Shown piece by piece: positions 33,454 to 41,254 of a stretch of DNA of 64,000 nt (its first letter is position 1; each line of letters opens with the position of its first letter). The translations under genes and the position numbers were made by a program. The DNA is from Pedobacter ureilyticus. Its GTDB lineage: Bacteria > Bacteroidota > Bacteroidia > Sphingobacteriales > Sphingobacteriaceae. Location of the stretch: NCBI RefSeq assembly GCF_005925345.1, contig NZ_SSHJ01000002.1, forward strand, positions 335,405-399,404. The letters run 5' to 3'. Under the pieces are notes generated by a model. That model was not told where the DNA came from. It did no database searches and saw only the letters and a program-made list of their open reading frames with translations.

Positions 33454-34998
33454 ATGAAAAAGATATATATGATATTAGCTGGACTGATGACGGTTTCGTC
33501 GTTAGGCTGCAAGAAGTATTTTGATATAAATACTGACCCCGCAACACCTCAAACACCGAACAGTAAAACGATGATTGCTCCTCTGTTTGCGCAGATGGAG
33601 CGTGGGGTGCAATTTGACTCTAGGTATTTGGGAGGTGTTGTACAATATTTTGGTACTCCAAATGTTGGAGAAAACCACGGATGGCTACCTGCAAGTGACG
33701 CAATGGGTGAAATTTGGCGAACTGTCTATTTTGGGTTAGGTGCAAATTTGAACTTAATTATTGAAGATAGTTCAGAGAAACAAGAATGGAATTATGTAGG
33801 TTTAGCACAAGCACTAAAAGCTTGGGGTTGGCAAATTGGTACAGATTACCATGGACCAATGATAGTTAAACAAGCTTACGAACCTAATCGCTACAAATTT
33901 GATTATGATGAACAAGCTTATGTGTATGAAGAGGTAGTTAAAGTAGCAAATGAGGCGATTTCCAACTTATCTAGAACAGATGGTAATGGTGCGGTAGCTA
34001 AGCTTGCGCCATTCGATGCCGTTTACGCAGGCGACAATAGCAAATGGATTAAGTTTTGTTATGGTCTTTTGGCTAGAAATGCAAATAATCTAATCAACAA
34101 ATCAACTTATGATCCGCAAAAGGTAATAGATTATGTTGATAAGGCCTTAGCTAGCAATGCCGATAATTTTTTAATTAAAAACGACGGAACTACTTCTGTA
34201 AATGCAAACTTTTATGGCCCAATTAGGTCAAACTTGGCATCTTACAGGCAAACTAGAATAATGGTTGGTTTGTTAGATGGCACCTACTTTACAGGTGTTC
34301 CAGGTACTGTAATTGATCCTCGTAGAGCTACTATGATTGCACCGAGTCAAGACGGGGTTTATAGAGGTACTTCTCCCGGGAGCGTAACAGCAGGCACTGC
34401 TCCTCAGCAAATTCCGAATTTGTGGGGTTCTTACGGCACGGTAAATCCTGGTGCAGGTGATAATACTGGTAGATATCTATTTAAAGACAAAGCAAATTTC
34501 CCCATTATGACCTACGCTGAGATGCAGTTTATTAAAGCCGAGGCGGCATTTAGAAAGGGAGAGAAAGACAAAGCATTAATTGCATACCAAAATGGGATAT
34601 CGGCAAGCATCGATTTTGTAAGTGGTTTAGGCACTGCAATACCCACTGCCCAGAAGACGGCTTATATGACGAGTGCATCTGTTGCTCAAACTGAGGGTGC
34701 GCTTACATTAAAAGATATCATGCTGCAGAAGTATATAGCATTGTATGCTTACGGTTTTGTAGAAACTTGGTCTGATTTGCGTAAGTACAACTATATGGAG
34801 GGTGATGCTCAAGGAAATAAGCCTTATGATCAGGTTTACTTTTACCCAGCATTTAGCGCAGATAACGGCGGTAAACCTGCGCAAAGATATCGTCCACGTT
34901 ACAACTCAGAATATATCTGGAATTTAGATGCAATCAGAAAAATCGGTGCAGATAAAATAGATTATCATACAGTTAAAATGTGGTTTAGTCAACCTTAA
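33454..34998 (+). CDS. SusD/RagB-family nutrient-binding outer-membrane lipoprotein
   Basis: A 514-residue surface lipoprotein that caps the SusC barrel. I choose ATG 33454 because it gives a proper lipoprotein signal (MKKIYMILAGLMTVSSLGC, lipobox Cys); an earlier in-frame GTG overlaps the end of susC. The mature protein begins KKYFDINTDPATPQTPN and continues with helical TPR-like repeats (LAQALKAWGWQIGTDYHGP), resembling the SusD-like 2 subfamily. It lies 13 bases after susC and must be translated from the same message. Confidence 0.92.
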   Translation: MKKIYMILAGLMTVSSLGCKKYFDINTDPATPQTPNSKTMIAPLFAQMERGVQFDSRYLGGVVQYFGTPNVGENHGWLPASDAMGEIWRTVYFGLGANLNLIIEDSSEKQEWNYVGLAQALKAWGWQIGTDYHGPMIVKQAYEPNRYKFDYDEQAYVYEEVVKVANEAISNLSRTDGNGAVAKLAPFDAVYAGDNSKWIKFCYGLLARNANNLINKSTYDPQKVIDYVDKALASNADNFLIKNDGTTSVNANFYGPIRSNLASYRQTRIMVGLLDGTYFTGVPGTVIDPRRATMIAPSQDGVYRGTSPGSVTAGTAPQQIPNLWGSYGTVNPGAGDNTGRYLFKDKANFPIMTYAEMQFIKAEAAFRKGEKDKALIAYQNGISASIDFVSGLGTAIPTAQKTAYMTSASVAQTEGALTLKDIMLQKYIALYAYGFVETWSDLRKYNYMEGDAQGNKPYDQVYFYPAFSADNGGKPAQRYRPRYNSEYIWNLDAIRKIGADKIDYHTVKMWFSQP

Positions 34999-35011
34999 TT
35001 ATAAGATCAAC

Positions 35012-35818
35012 ATGAAAAAGAAATTATATTATTTAATAGCGGGTGTTGCAATGCTTTTTTCTGCTTGTGATAAGGATAAAGGCTATGTGGAAAACACAGA
35101 ATATGAGAGGCTTACGCCGGGAGATCCTAAGTATTCATATATCAAAATTTTAAATTTAAGTCCAGGCAGTCCGGTAGTTAATTTTTATATGGATGGAACT
35201 AAGTTTTCTTCGAAGCTTTCGTCTACAGGTGTAGAAAATGCTGGCTATACATATAATCAAGTGTTTCCTGACTTGGGTTACGCAATTGCTACTCCCGGCG
35301 CTCGTACGTTAACAGGCAAGATTATTCCTACTGCCACCGCAGATGCAAACTTACAGGTGTTTTCTACAAATATTAATCCTGCTCCTGGCAAGTATTACAC
35401 AATAATACCCAATGGCGCGTATAATACAAGTACAAAAACTATACCTTCAACATTAGTATTAGAAGATGTTAGACCCCTGTTAGATACCACTAAAGTGATT
35501 GTCCGTTTCGCAAATGTTTTAAGTGGAGGGCCTACAATGAGTTTAATAAGAGGTACAGCCGTTTCTGATCCTAAGATTATAAACAATGTTGCGGTTAATA
35601 CAGCGTCTGACTGGGTAGAGATTTCTAGTCCAGGAGGTGGTCCTAATCCTTCACTAAGTTTTTTGTTTGTAGATGCTGCAACCAACGTTGCGTTAGGAAC
35701 TGCTTTGACAACCACGTCGTTAACTAAAGGTAGGGCATATACTTTGTATGTTAGGGGTATATCAGGTGCCGCAAGTCCTAATAACCCGATTATTACTTTC
35801 TACACAACATTCTATTAG
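35012..35818 (+). CDS. DUF4397-containing lipoprotein
   Basis: A 268-residue lipoprotein (lipobox LFSAC after a short signal). The mature part has beta-sandwich repeats of the DUF4397 type: YIKILNLSPGSPVVNFYMDGTKF and, in the second half, VIVRFANVLSGGPTMSLIRG. Such proteins often accompany SusCD operons as accessory surface proteins. It starts 14 bases after susD, and a strong terminator follows, closing the operon. Confidence 0.85.
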   Translation: MKKKLYYLIAGVAMLFSACDKDKGYVENTEYERLTPGDPKYSYIKILNLSPGSPVVNFYMDGTKFSSKLSSTGVENAGYTYNQVFPDLGYAIATPGARTLTGKIIPTATADANLQVFSTNINPAPGKYYTIIPNGAYNTSTKTIPSTLVLEDVRPLLDTTKVIVRFANVLSGGPTMSLIRGTAVSDPKIINNVAVNTASDWVEISSPGGGPNPSLSFLFVDAATNVALGTALTTTSLTKGRAYTLYVRGISGAASPNNPIITFYTTFY

Positions 35819-35838
35819 CGGTATGAAATAAAATAAAA

Positions 35839-35866
35839 AAACCGAGCCAATTTGGCTCGGTTTTCT
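35839..35866 (+). terminator. Intrinsic terminator of the SusCD operon
   Basis: AACCGAGCCAA-TTTGGCTCGGTT followed by TTCTT and preceded by A7, 20 bases after the DUF4397 stop codon. The stem is perfect. Confidence 0.9.
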
Positions 35867-35878
35867 TAATTTTATACA

Positions 35879-38512
35879 ATGAGAATTTGGTTATTCATCT
35901 TCTTTTTAATGGTTTCCAAGGCTTCCCAAGCAATAATCATTGTAGTTACAAATAATGCTAACTCAGGCACAGGTTCTCTTAGGGAAGCTATTCAAATCGC
36001 AAACGCTAATGGTATAACCGATAGAGATTATATTTATTTCGATATTCCTGCAGCAACTGCATCAGAAGTTTCAATAAGCCTAGACAGTGAGCTGCCAATA
36101 TTAACTTCTAATGTTGTTATAGACGGAACAACTCAACCGATTTCACTTTTAGGAAATACTGGAACTCGAATTCGTCTTAATAATGCGACATCAAGCTTTT
36201 TTAGCGGGATAAGATTAGAAGGAAGCAGAGAAGTTGAGATTTACGGTATTGAGTTCGTTAACTTTAAGTCAGACCCAAACGGTCCAATTGAGGATAAGAA
36301 GGCTGGAATATATCTTCGAGATTCTCATTTTATCACCATTGGTTCTTCAAGTAAGCCAAATTGTTTTACAGGTAGTTATGCTGGAATTCTGTCTCCATTT
36401 ATCATACCTCGATTAGATGTTACAAATATCATTATTAGTGGTAACAATTTTGGTTTTAATGCAAATGGTTTGCTAAATCCAAACGAGAGTTCAATAGATT
36501 TAAGTTTTCTTAAAAACAGTAGGATTGGCGGTAGTACATTTGCTGATGCAAATGTGATTGCAGGTAGCACAAGAAATGGAATTGCGTTAGGCGGTGCGGA
36601 TGGAGACGTAGAGATCTCCAACAACATTATCGGGATGAACAGGACTATGACAACCTTGTATAAAGTGAGTGCGGCAGTTGGTATTTATGTAAATGGAAAT
36701 GCAAGCAAGCCAATTATTTCTAAAAACTTTATTTGTGGTCAAGATAGAGCTGTGTTTATAGATTATGTAAATGGGGGTTTTGTTTTAGAGGGAAACAAAT
36801 TAGGCGTAAATGAGACTGGCGCTACTACTTTTGGAAATAACGTTGGGGTATATATTAAATTTTGCAACGCTGGGCTTATAGGTGGTAATACTGCTTCTGC
36901 CAGCAACGAAATTGCTTATAATACTATAGCTGTAATTGCAGAAATTGCGTACCCGATTTCGGTCTTGCATAACAGCATTTATTGTAATTCAAATTCTTTA
37001 CTGTTTATCAACTTGCCTTCGGGTAAAACTATCACTACCTCTAAGATAGCCAATATTTCCGCCAATGAAGTGCGAGGCACTTATCTTACCAATTCAAAGA
37101 TTGAGCTTTTTTACACTGATGCCTGTGTAAATTGCGAAGGAAAGGAGTGGATTGCTACAATATTAACAGATGGATTGGGGAATTGGAGTTATAATGGGAC
37201 CATTGATCTTACGAGGTCTATTACAAGTATGGGCACAAACCAAGACGGAGCTACTGCGCCTTTCTCTAAACCTCTAATGGATCAGGTAAATGCCTTAAAA
37301 ACAGACGTAATTTGCAACCAGCCTACAGGAAGTATAAGAGGGATTGTGACTTATGATGCATCGATATTTGAATGGAGAGATGCAAATGGCTTGATCGTTG
37401 GGACAGCAAAAGATTTAGAAGGTGTTGGGCCGGGTACTTATAGGCTCACAGCTAAGCAGAACAACTCTTGCTCCGCTACGTCTAATGCGTTTACCATTAC
37501 TTCTTCTGGTACAGGAATATTGGAAAACAATATGGAGATTGTAAAGGCATATTGTGGTCAATCCAATGGTGCAATAACCGGAATAGTTACGCCAAATAAT
37601 GTTCCTCGTATCTGGTACAATGAAGCTGGAGTAGAGGTGGGTAGAAGTGATAATTTGATAAACGTGTCTGCAGGAACATACTATTTTACGGCACAATTAG
37701 GTACTTGCAATATTTCTTCTCCTAACTATGTGGTCGATAACGTCACATTTGAGTACAAAATAGCGGAAGAGGATGTTAAAGAAGCTACCTGTTCTCAAGA
37801 TAATGGCAGTATCAGTATAAATACTTTTCAAGGTGCAAGGCCAGATTATATTAAATGGTTTAATGAAAGTAATGTAGAAGTGGGTAATTCTGAAACTATC
37901 TCAGGACTAGCTGCGGGACGTTATAGATTAATGGGGTATAGTAATTTTGGATGTAGCAACTTGATTAAAGAATATACAATCGCGGAAATTCAAAGCCCTA
38001 TGGTTAACCTGCAAAACTTGAAACAATACATTAATTGTGATGGTAAATCAGTATCAACAAGCGGTATTCAAGTAGATGGACAAAGTGCACCTTATGGTTT
38101 TGCTTGGGTAGATCAAAACCAAAACATTGTTGCTTCCACACTAAATCTTAAAAATATTCCAATAGGAAAATACTTGCTAAAAGTTACAGACAGATACGGA
38201 TGTATAGTACAAAGTAGCATAATTGATTTTACACAATTAGAAGAAACCATTGTGAAAATACCAAACACATTTACCCCTAACGGAGATTCCATCAATGATG
38301 TATGGGAAATTAAAGGAATCGAAAACTATCCAGAAGCTGAATTCAATATTTTCAATCGGAGTGGCGCCACTATTTTTACAAGTAGAGGTTACAGCCGCCC
38401 ATTTGATGGTACATTTAACGGAAAAGAATTGCCCGTTGGTGTATATTATTATAAAATAAACCTGAACACAGAGTGCGGCGTTTTAACAGGGAGTTTAACT
38501 ATAATTAGATAA
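35879..38512 (+). CDS. Type IX-secreted beta-helix protein with gliding-type C-terminal domain
   Basis: An 877-residue secreted protein. After a signal (MRIWLFIFFLMVSKASQA) it shows the CSLREAI-like start SGTGSLREAIQIANANG and parallel beta-helix repeats (residues about 30-400: VEIYGIEFVNF, DVEISNNIIGM, ISKNFICG). Several Ig/SprB-like repeats follow, each carrying GSI/G..P and W-x2-x-G patterns (GVGPGTYRLTA, NVSAGTYYFTA, GLAAGRYRLMG, NIPIGKYLLKV). The last 80 residues are the gliding motility-associated domain (PNTFTPNGDSINDVWEI...GVYYYKINL), a type B sorting signal for type IX secretion. Likely an adhesin or surface binder. Confidence 0.88.
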   Translation: MRIWLFIFFLMVSKASQAIIIVVTNNANSGTGSLREAIQIANANGITDRDYIYFDIPAATASEVSISLDSELPILTSNVVIDGTTQPISLLGNTGTRIRLNNATSSFFSGIRLEGSREVEIYGIEFVNFKSDPNGPIEDKKAGIYLRDSHFITIGSSSKPNCFTGSYAGILSPFIIPRLDVTNIIISGNNFGFNANGLLNPNESSIDLSFLKNSRIGGSTFADANVIAGSTRNGIALGGADGDVEISNNIIGMNRTMTTLYKVSAAVGIYVNGNASKPIISKNFICGQDRAVFIDYVNGGFVLEGNKLGVNETGATTFGNNVGVYIKFCNAGLIGGNTASASNEIAYNTIAVIAEIAYPISVLHNSIYCNSNSLLFINLPSGKTITTSKIANISANEVRGTYLTNSKIELFYTDACVNCEGKEWIATILTDGLGNWSYNGTIDLTRSITSMGTNQDGATAPFSKPLMDQVNALKTDVICNQPTGSIRGIVTYDASIFEWRDANGLIVGTAKDLEGVGPGTYRLTAKQNNSCSATSNAFTITSSGTGILENNMEIVKAYCGQSNGAITGIVTPNNVPRIWYNEAGVEVGRSDNLINVSAGTYYFTAQLGTCNISSPNYVVDNVTFEYKIAEEDVKEATCSQDNGSISINTFQGARPDYIKWFNESNVEVGNSETISGLAAGRYRLMGYSNFGCSNLIKEYTIAEIQSPMVNLQNLKQYINCDGKSVSTSGIQVDGQSAPYGFAWVDQNQNIVASTLNLKNIPIGKYLLKVTDRYGCIVQSSIIDFTQLEETIVKIPNTFTPNGDSINDVWEIKGIENYPEAEFNIFNRSGATIFTSRGYSRPFDGTFNGKELPVGVYYYKINLNTECGVLTGSLTIIR

Positions 38513-38518
38513 AACTTC

Positions 38519-38526
38519 TATCTTTG
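38519..38526 (+). promoter_or_regulatory. -7 box for the CsbD-like gene
   Basis: TATCTTTG, an exact TAnnTTTG match, 19 bases upstream of the ATG at 38545; the -33 region (GTTTAAC) is weak. Confidence 0.5.
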
Positions 38527-38544
38527 CCCAAAACCTTTTATCCA

Positions 38545-38760
38545 ATGGCAAATTTTACCCTAACTCCTGAAACCTGGCAAAAAGTAAAAACAAAGTTTTT
38601 AAGAAAATACCGTGATTTAGCCGCCGTAGAGCTTTCTTTTGTGCCTGGACAAGAAGATCAGTTGGTAGAACAATTGGCTAAGTTAGTTAATAGAGACAAC
38701 GCTTATATCGAATTTACCATTCGTAAAGCTTTAGCAGATCCAGACGGGAACAGGCTTTAG
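38545..38760 (+). CDS. Small CsbD-like stress protein (tentative)
   Basis: A 71-residue soluble protein, start ATG 38545 just behind a good -7 box. The pattern WQKVKTKFLRKYRDL followed by VPGQEDQLVEQLAKLV resembles the short CsbD-type stress protein family, which is abundant in Bacteroidota and of unknown molecular role. It has no signal or membrane helix. The family link is by remembered pattern only; the gene call itself is firmer. Confidence 0.65.
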   Translation: MANFTLTPETWQKVKTKFLRKYRDLAAVELSFVPGQEDQLVEQLAKLVNRDNAYIEFTIRKALADPDGNRL

Positions 38761-38950
38761 CCGTTAGCTACCCACCAGATAAATCACTAAAAGTTCTACA
38801 TCGGTTGTCATAACTCGAGCGTTCCTTCCAGGCTTCGCAACAATGAGTTTGAAAAATCAATAAGGTTTAGCTAAATTTACTTTCGGTTATTTATTGTATG
38901 GTTACCATTTTAGAGGTAACCAAATAAATGGCTTTTTCATGATAAGCGAT

Positions 38951-40645
38951 ATGAAGAAAGTAAAAATCATCCTCCTCAGTTCTGCCCTTGCCGTTACCTC
39001 CCTAACCTTAGCCTTTAAGGAAGATTTATTTCAGGTCTCTAAAAACCTCGACGTATTTGCTTCATTGTATAAAGAAATCAATATCAATTATGTAGAAGAA
39101 ACCAATTCTGCAGATTTGATGAAGCATGGTATTGATGCGATGTTGGGCAGTTTGGATCCTTACACGGAGTATGTTCCCGAGTCGGAAATTGAAGACTATA
39201 AAATGAAGTATATCAGCACCCAATATGGCGGTATCGGTGCTGGAACGCTAACCATTGATGGCAAGTTGTTTATCAACGAAGTTAGTGACGGGCATCCTTC
39301 CCAAAAAAATGACATCCGTCCAGGCGATCAAATCGTTAAAATCAATGGTATAGACATCGTAGGAAAAGAAAGGTCGCAAATTAGCCAATTATTGCGTGGG
39401 CCAAAAGGCACGCCGGTAAGCTTAGTCTTGCTAAGGGAAGGTGCAGTAATCAATAAAACCATCGTAAGGGAAGAAATTAAACAGCCCAATGTACCTTATT
39501 CGGGCATGCTGAATGATCAAATTGGTTATATCCGTTTAGATAAATTCTTAGAAAATTCTGGACAGGAAGTGAAAGATGCGCTAGAGCAAATCAATAAACA
39601 AAAACCAAAAGGCCTAATATTGGATCTGAGAAATAACGGTGGCGGTATTTTACAGGAAGCGGTTAAAATCGTGAACCTTTTTGTAGATAAAAATGTAATG
39701 GTGGTTACCCAAAAGGGCCGTAATCCTGCAAAAAGCATTACTTATAAAACCACAGCCAATGCCATTGCGCCAACCTTACCCCTAGTCGTGCTTATCAATG
39801 GCGCTTCGGCTTCGGCATCTGAGATTGTGGCCGGTGCGATACAAGATTTAGAACGGGGTGTGGTGGTGGGCCAACGTAGTTATGGCAAAGGCTTGGTACA
39901 GCAAACGTTTAATTTGCCTTACAATAGCTTGGTAAAGGTAACCGTAGCGAAGTATTACACGCCATCTGGACGATGTATCCAAGCGTTAGACTATGCCCAC
40001 AAGAAAGAAGATGGCACGGCAGAGAAGTTCGCCGATAGCACTTTAAAAGCCTTTACCACCAAAGCAGGACGAACTGTTTACGATGGCAATGGCGTTTTTC
40101 CCGATGTAGAAGTGGAGGCTAGTAAATATAGCCCCATTACCATTTCCTTGCTCACAAAAAACCTATTTTTCGATTACGCCAATGCTTTCAAAAAATCCAA
40201 CAAGACGGTGGCTTCTGCCAAAGAATTTCAAATAACCGATGCCGATTATTCACAGTTTATCGCATCGTTAAAAAACAAAGATTATAGTTATACCTCAAGG
40301 TCAGAGCGCTTGTTAAACGAACTAAATAAGGAAGCCGATAAGGAAAATAAGGCAGCTGAGGTTAAGGCCGATTTAGAGGCTCTGAAAGCAAAAATGAGCT
40401 TGGCAAAGAAAAGTGACTTAACGGTGCATAAAGCGGAGATCAAACGGGCGTTGGAAACACAAATCATTAGTCGCTATTTTCATGAAAAAGGAAGGATAGA
40501 GCAGTCTTTCCAATATGACAAAGAGATAGCTCGAGCCAAGCAGTTATTTGCTAATCAAAGCCAAATGTTGGCCATTTTAAATGGGGATGGTTCTTACAAA
40601 ACTATTGGTAGCCCAACTTTAAAAATTAGCGAAAATAATCATTAA
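38951..40645 (+). CDS. S41 C-terminal processing peptidase (CtpA/Prc type)
   Basis: An exported serine protease of 564 residues. Start MKKVKIILLSSALAVTSL; ATGs 12 and 57 bases upstream are in frame but add nothing conserved. A PDZ domain spans about residues 75-155 (YGGIGAGTLTIDGKLFINEV, IRPGDQIVKINGIDI). The S41 core has LILDLRNNGGGILQEAV, the catalytic Ser in NGASASASEIVAGAIQD and Lys in QRSYGKGLVQQT. The C-terminal 150 residues are charged and helical. It probably trims or degrades periplasmic proteins. Confidence 0.92.
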   Translation: MKKVKIILLSSALAVTSLTLAFKEDLFQVSKNLDVFASLYKEININYVEETNSADLMKHGIDAMLGSLDPYTEYVPESEIEDYKMKYISTQYGGIGAGTLTIDGKLFINEVSDGHPSQKNDIRPGDQIVKINGIDIVGKERSQISQLLRGPKGTPVSLVLLREGAVINKTIVREEIKQPNVPYSGMLNDQIGYIRLDKFLENSGQEVKDALEQINKQKPKGLILDLRNNGGGILQEAVKIVNLFVDKNVMVVTQKGRNPAKSITYKTTANAIAPTLPLVVLINGASASASEIVAGAIQDLERGVVVGQRSYGKGLVQQTFNLPYNSLVKVTVAKYYTPSGRCIQALDYAHKKEDGTAEKFADSTLKAFTTKAGRTVYDGNGVFPDVEVEASKYSPITISLLTKNLFFDYANAFKKSNKTVASAKEFQITDADYSQFIASLKNKDYSYTSRSERLLNELNKEADKENKAAEVKADLEALKAKMSLAKKSDLTVHKAEIKRALETQIISRYFHEKGRIEQSFQYDKEIARAKQLFANQSQMLAILNGDGSYKTIGSPTLKISENNH

Positions 40646-40669
40646 TAATATTACTTTTGCGACCCCAAC

Positions 40670-40772
40670 GGAGAGGTGTCAGTCCGAAGGACCCCTTTGG
40701 GGAGTGGTCTAATGAGCAAGCCTGGTCCAGAGGATTCCTTTAGAGAAAGTTTGTATACTTGCAGGGGTTTCG
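40670..40772 (+). pseudogene. Decayed tRNA-Ser copy with two related 20-nt inserts
   Basis: The sequence matches the intact tRNA-Ser at 41023 from its first base to the variable arm (about 61 of 65 positions), but two inserts interrupt it. Insert 1, TCCGAAGGACCCCTTTGGGG (40683-40702), splits the D arm. Insert 2, TCCAGAGGATTCCTTTAGAG (40726-40745), falls in the anticodon loop between G35 and A36. The inserts agree at 14 of 20 positions. The T arm and 3' acceptor strand are lost, and a GIY-YIG ORF starts at 40780. Confidence 0.8.
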
Positions 40773-40779
40773 TACGTTT

Positions 40780-41021
40780 ATGTTTTATAGCTACATTTTG
40801 AAAAGTTTAAAAGATGGGAAGTACTACTACGGTAGTACCGAGAATCTTGATTTAAGACTGGCAAAGCATAATAAAGGAGATGTGAGATCAACTAAAGGAA
40901 GAAGGCCTTTAGTGTTACATTATTTTGAGATGTTTGAAACAAGGAGTGACGCTTTTACGAGAGAGCATTTTTATAAATCTATTGAGGGGTAGTTTATTTG
41001 AAGCAAAACAATATCATATAA
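40780..41021 (+). pseudogene. GIY-YIG nuclease gene, frameshifted near its 3' end
   Basis: A single-domain GIY-YIG endonuclease related to UvrC/homing nucleases: FYSYILKSLKDGKYYYGST holds the YIL...YYG motif, and LDLRLAKHNKG follows with the usual Arg and His. The frame stops at 40992 after HFYKSIEG. One frame over, the sequence reads LKQNNII and stops at 41019-41021, which is the normal family ending, so one base appears to have been lost around 40990-40998. The restored stop is one base before the tRNA-Ser. The catalytic part is intact, so a slightly shortened product could still be made. Confidence 0.82.
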
Positions 41022-41022
41022 C

Positions 41023-41109
41023 GGAGAGGTGTCAGAGTGGTCGAATGAGCAAGCCTGGAAAGTTTGTATACTCGCAAGGGTATCGAGGGTTCGAATCCCT
41101 CCCTCTCCG
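41023..41109 (+). tRNA. tRNA-Ser (anticodon GGA)
   Basis: 87 nt. Acceptor strands GGAGAGG and CCTCTCC pair fully with discriminator G; the anticodon stem CAAGC/GTTTG holds loop CTGGAAA, giving anticodon GGA for UCC/UCU. A long class II variable arm (TATAC...GTATC) and the T arm GAGGG-TTCGAAT-CCCTC are typical of tRNA-Ser. CCA is not encoded. A terminator follows 12 bases later. Confidence 0.96.
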
Positions 41110-41120
41110 CAAAAATAGCA

Positions 41121-41145
41121 AGCCCGATTGTCGTCGGGCTTTTTC
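41121..41145 (+). terminator. Intrinsic terminator after tRNA-Ser
   Basis: AGCCCGA-ttgtcg-TCGGGCT followed by TTTTC, 12 bases after the tRNA. Confidence 0.9.
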
Positions 41146-41203
41146 ATTTTCTATCCAAACGATTAATGAAGTTTTTACCATTGTATCATTATCAATACCT
41201 TAA

Positions 41204-41233
41204 TTTGTAAATTGCAAAAGCATCTTATTTTAG
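41204..41233 (+). promoter_or_regulatory. Candidate promoter of the DPP-IV gene
   Basis: TTTG (41204) and TATTTTAG (41226) are separated by 18 bp, close to the Bacteroidota -33/-7 pattern, with the gene start 22 bases further on. Confidence 0.4.
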
Positions 41234-41254
41234 GGCATAATTTCTAGTTCGAAA

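Noticed and set aside
38761-38938. Possible small RNA or palindrome before the S41 protease
   Set aside because: A weak inverted pattern (GTTGTCATAACTCG / TTCGCAACAATGAG) is visible but the pairing is poor and no terminator follows.
40670-40772. Functional intron-containing tRNA
   Set aside because: The anticodon-loop insert resembles an intron position, but the T arm and 3' acceptor strand are gone, so no complete tRNA results even if both inserts were removed.
40925-41203. 92-residue ORF across the tRNA-Ser
   Set aside because: It translates the frameshifted end of the GIY-YIG gene and the tRNA itself (...GFESLPL...), a familiar false ORF.
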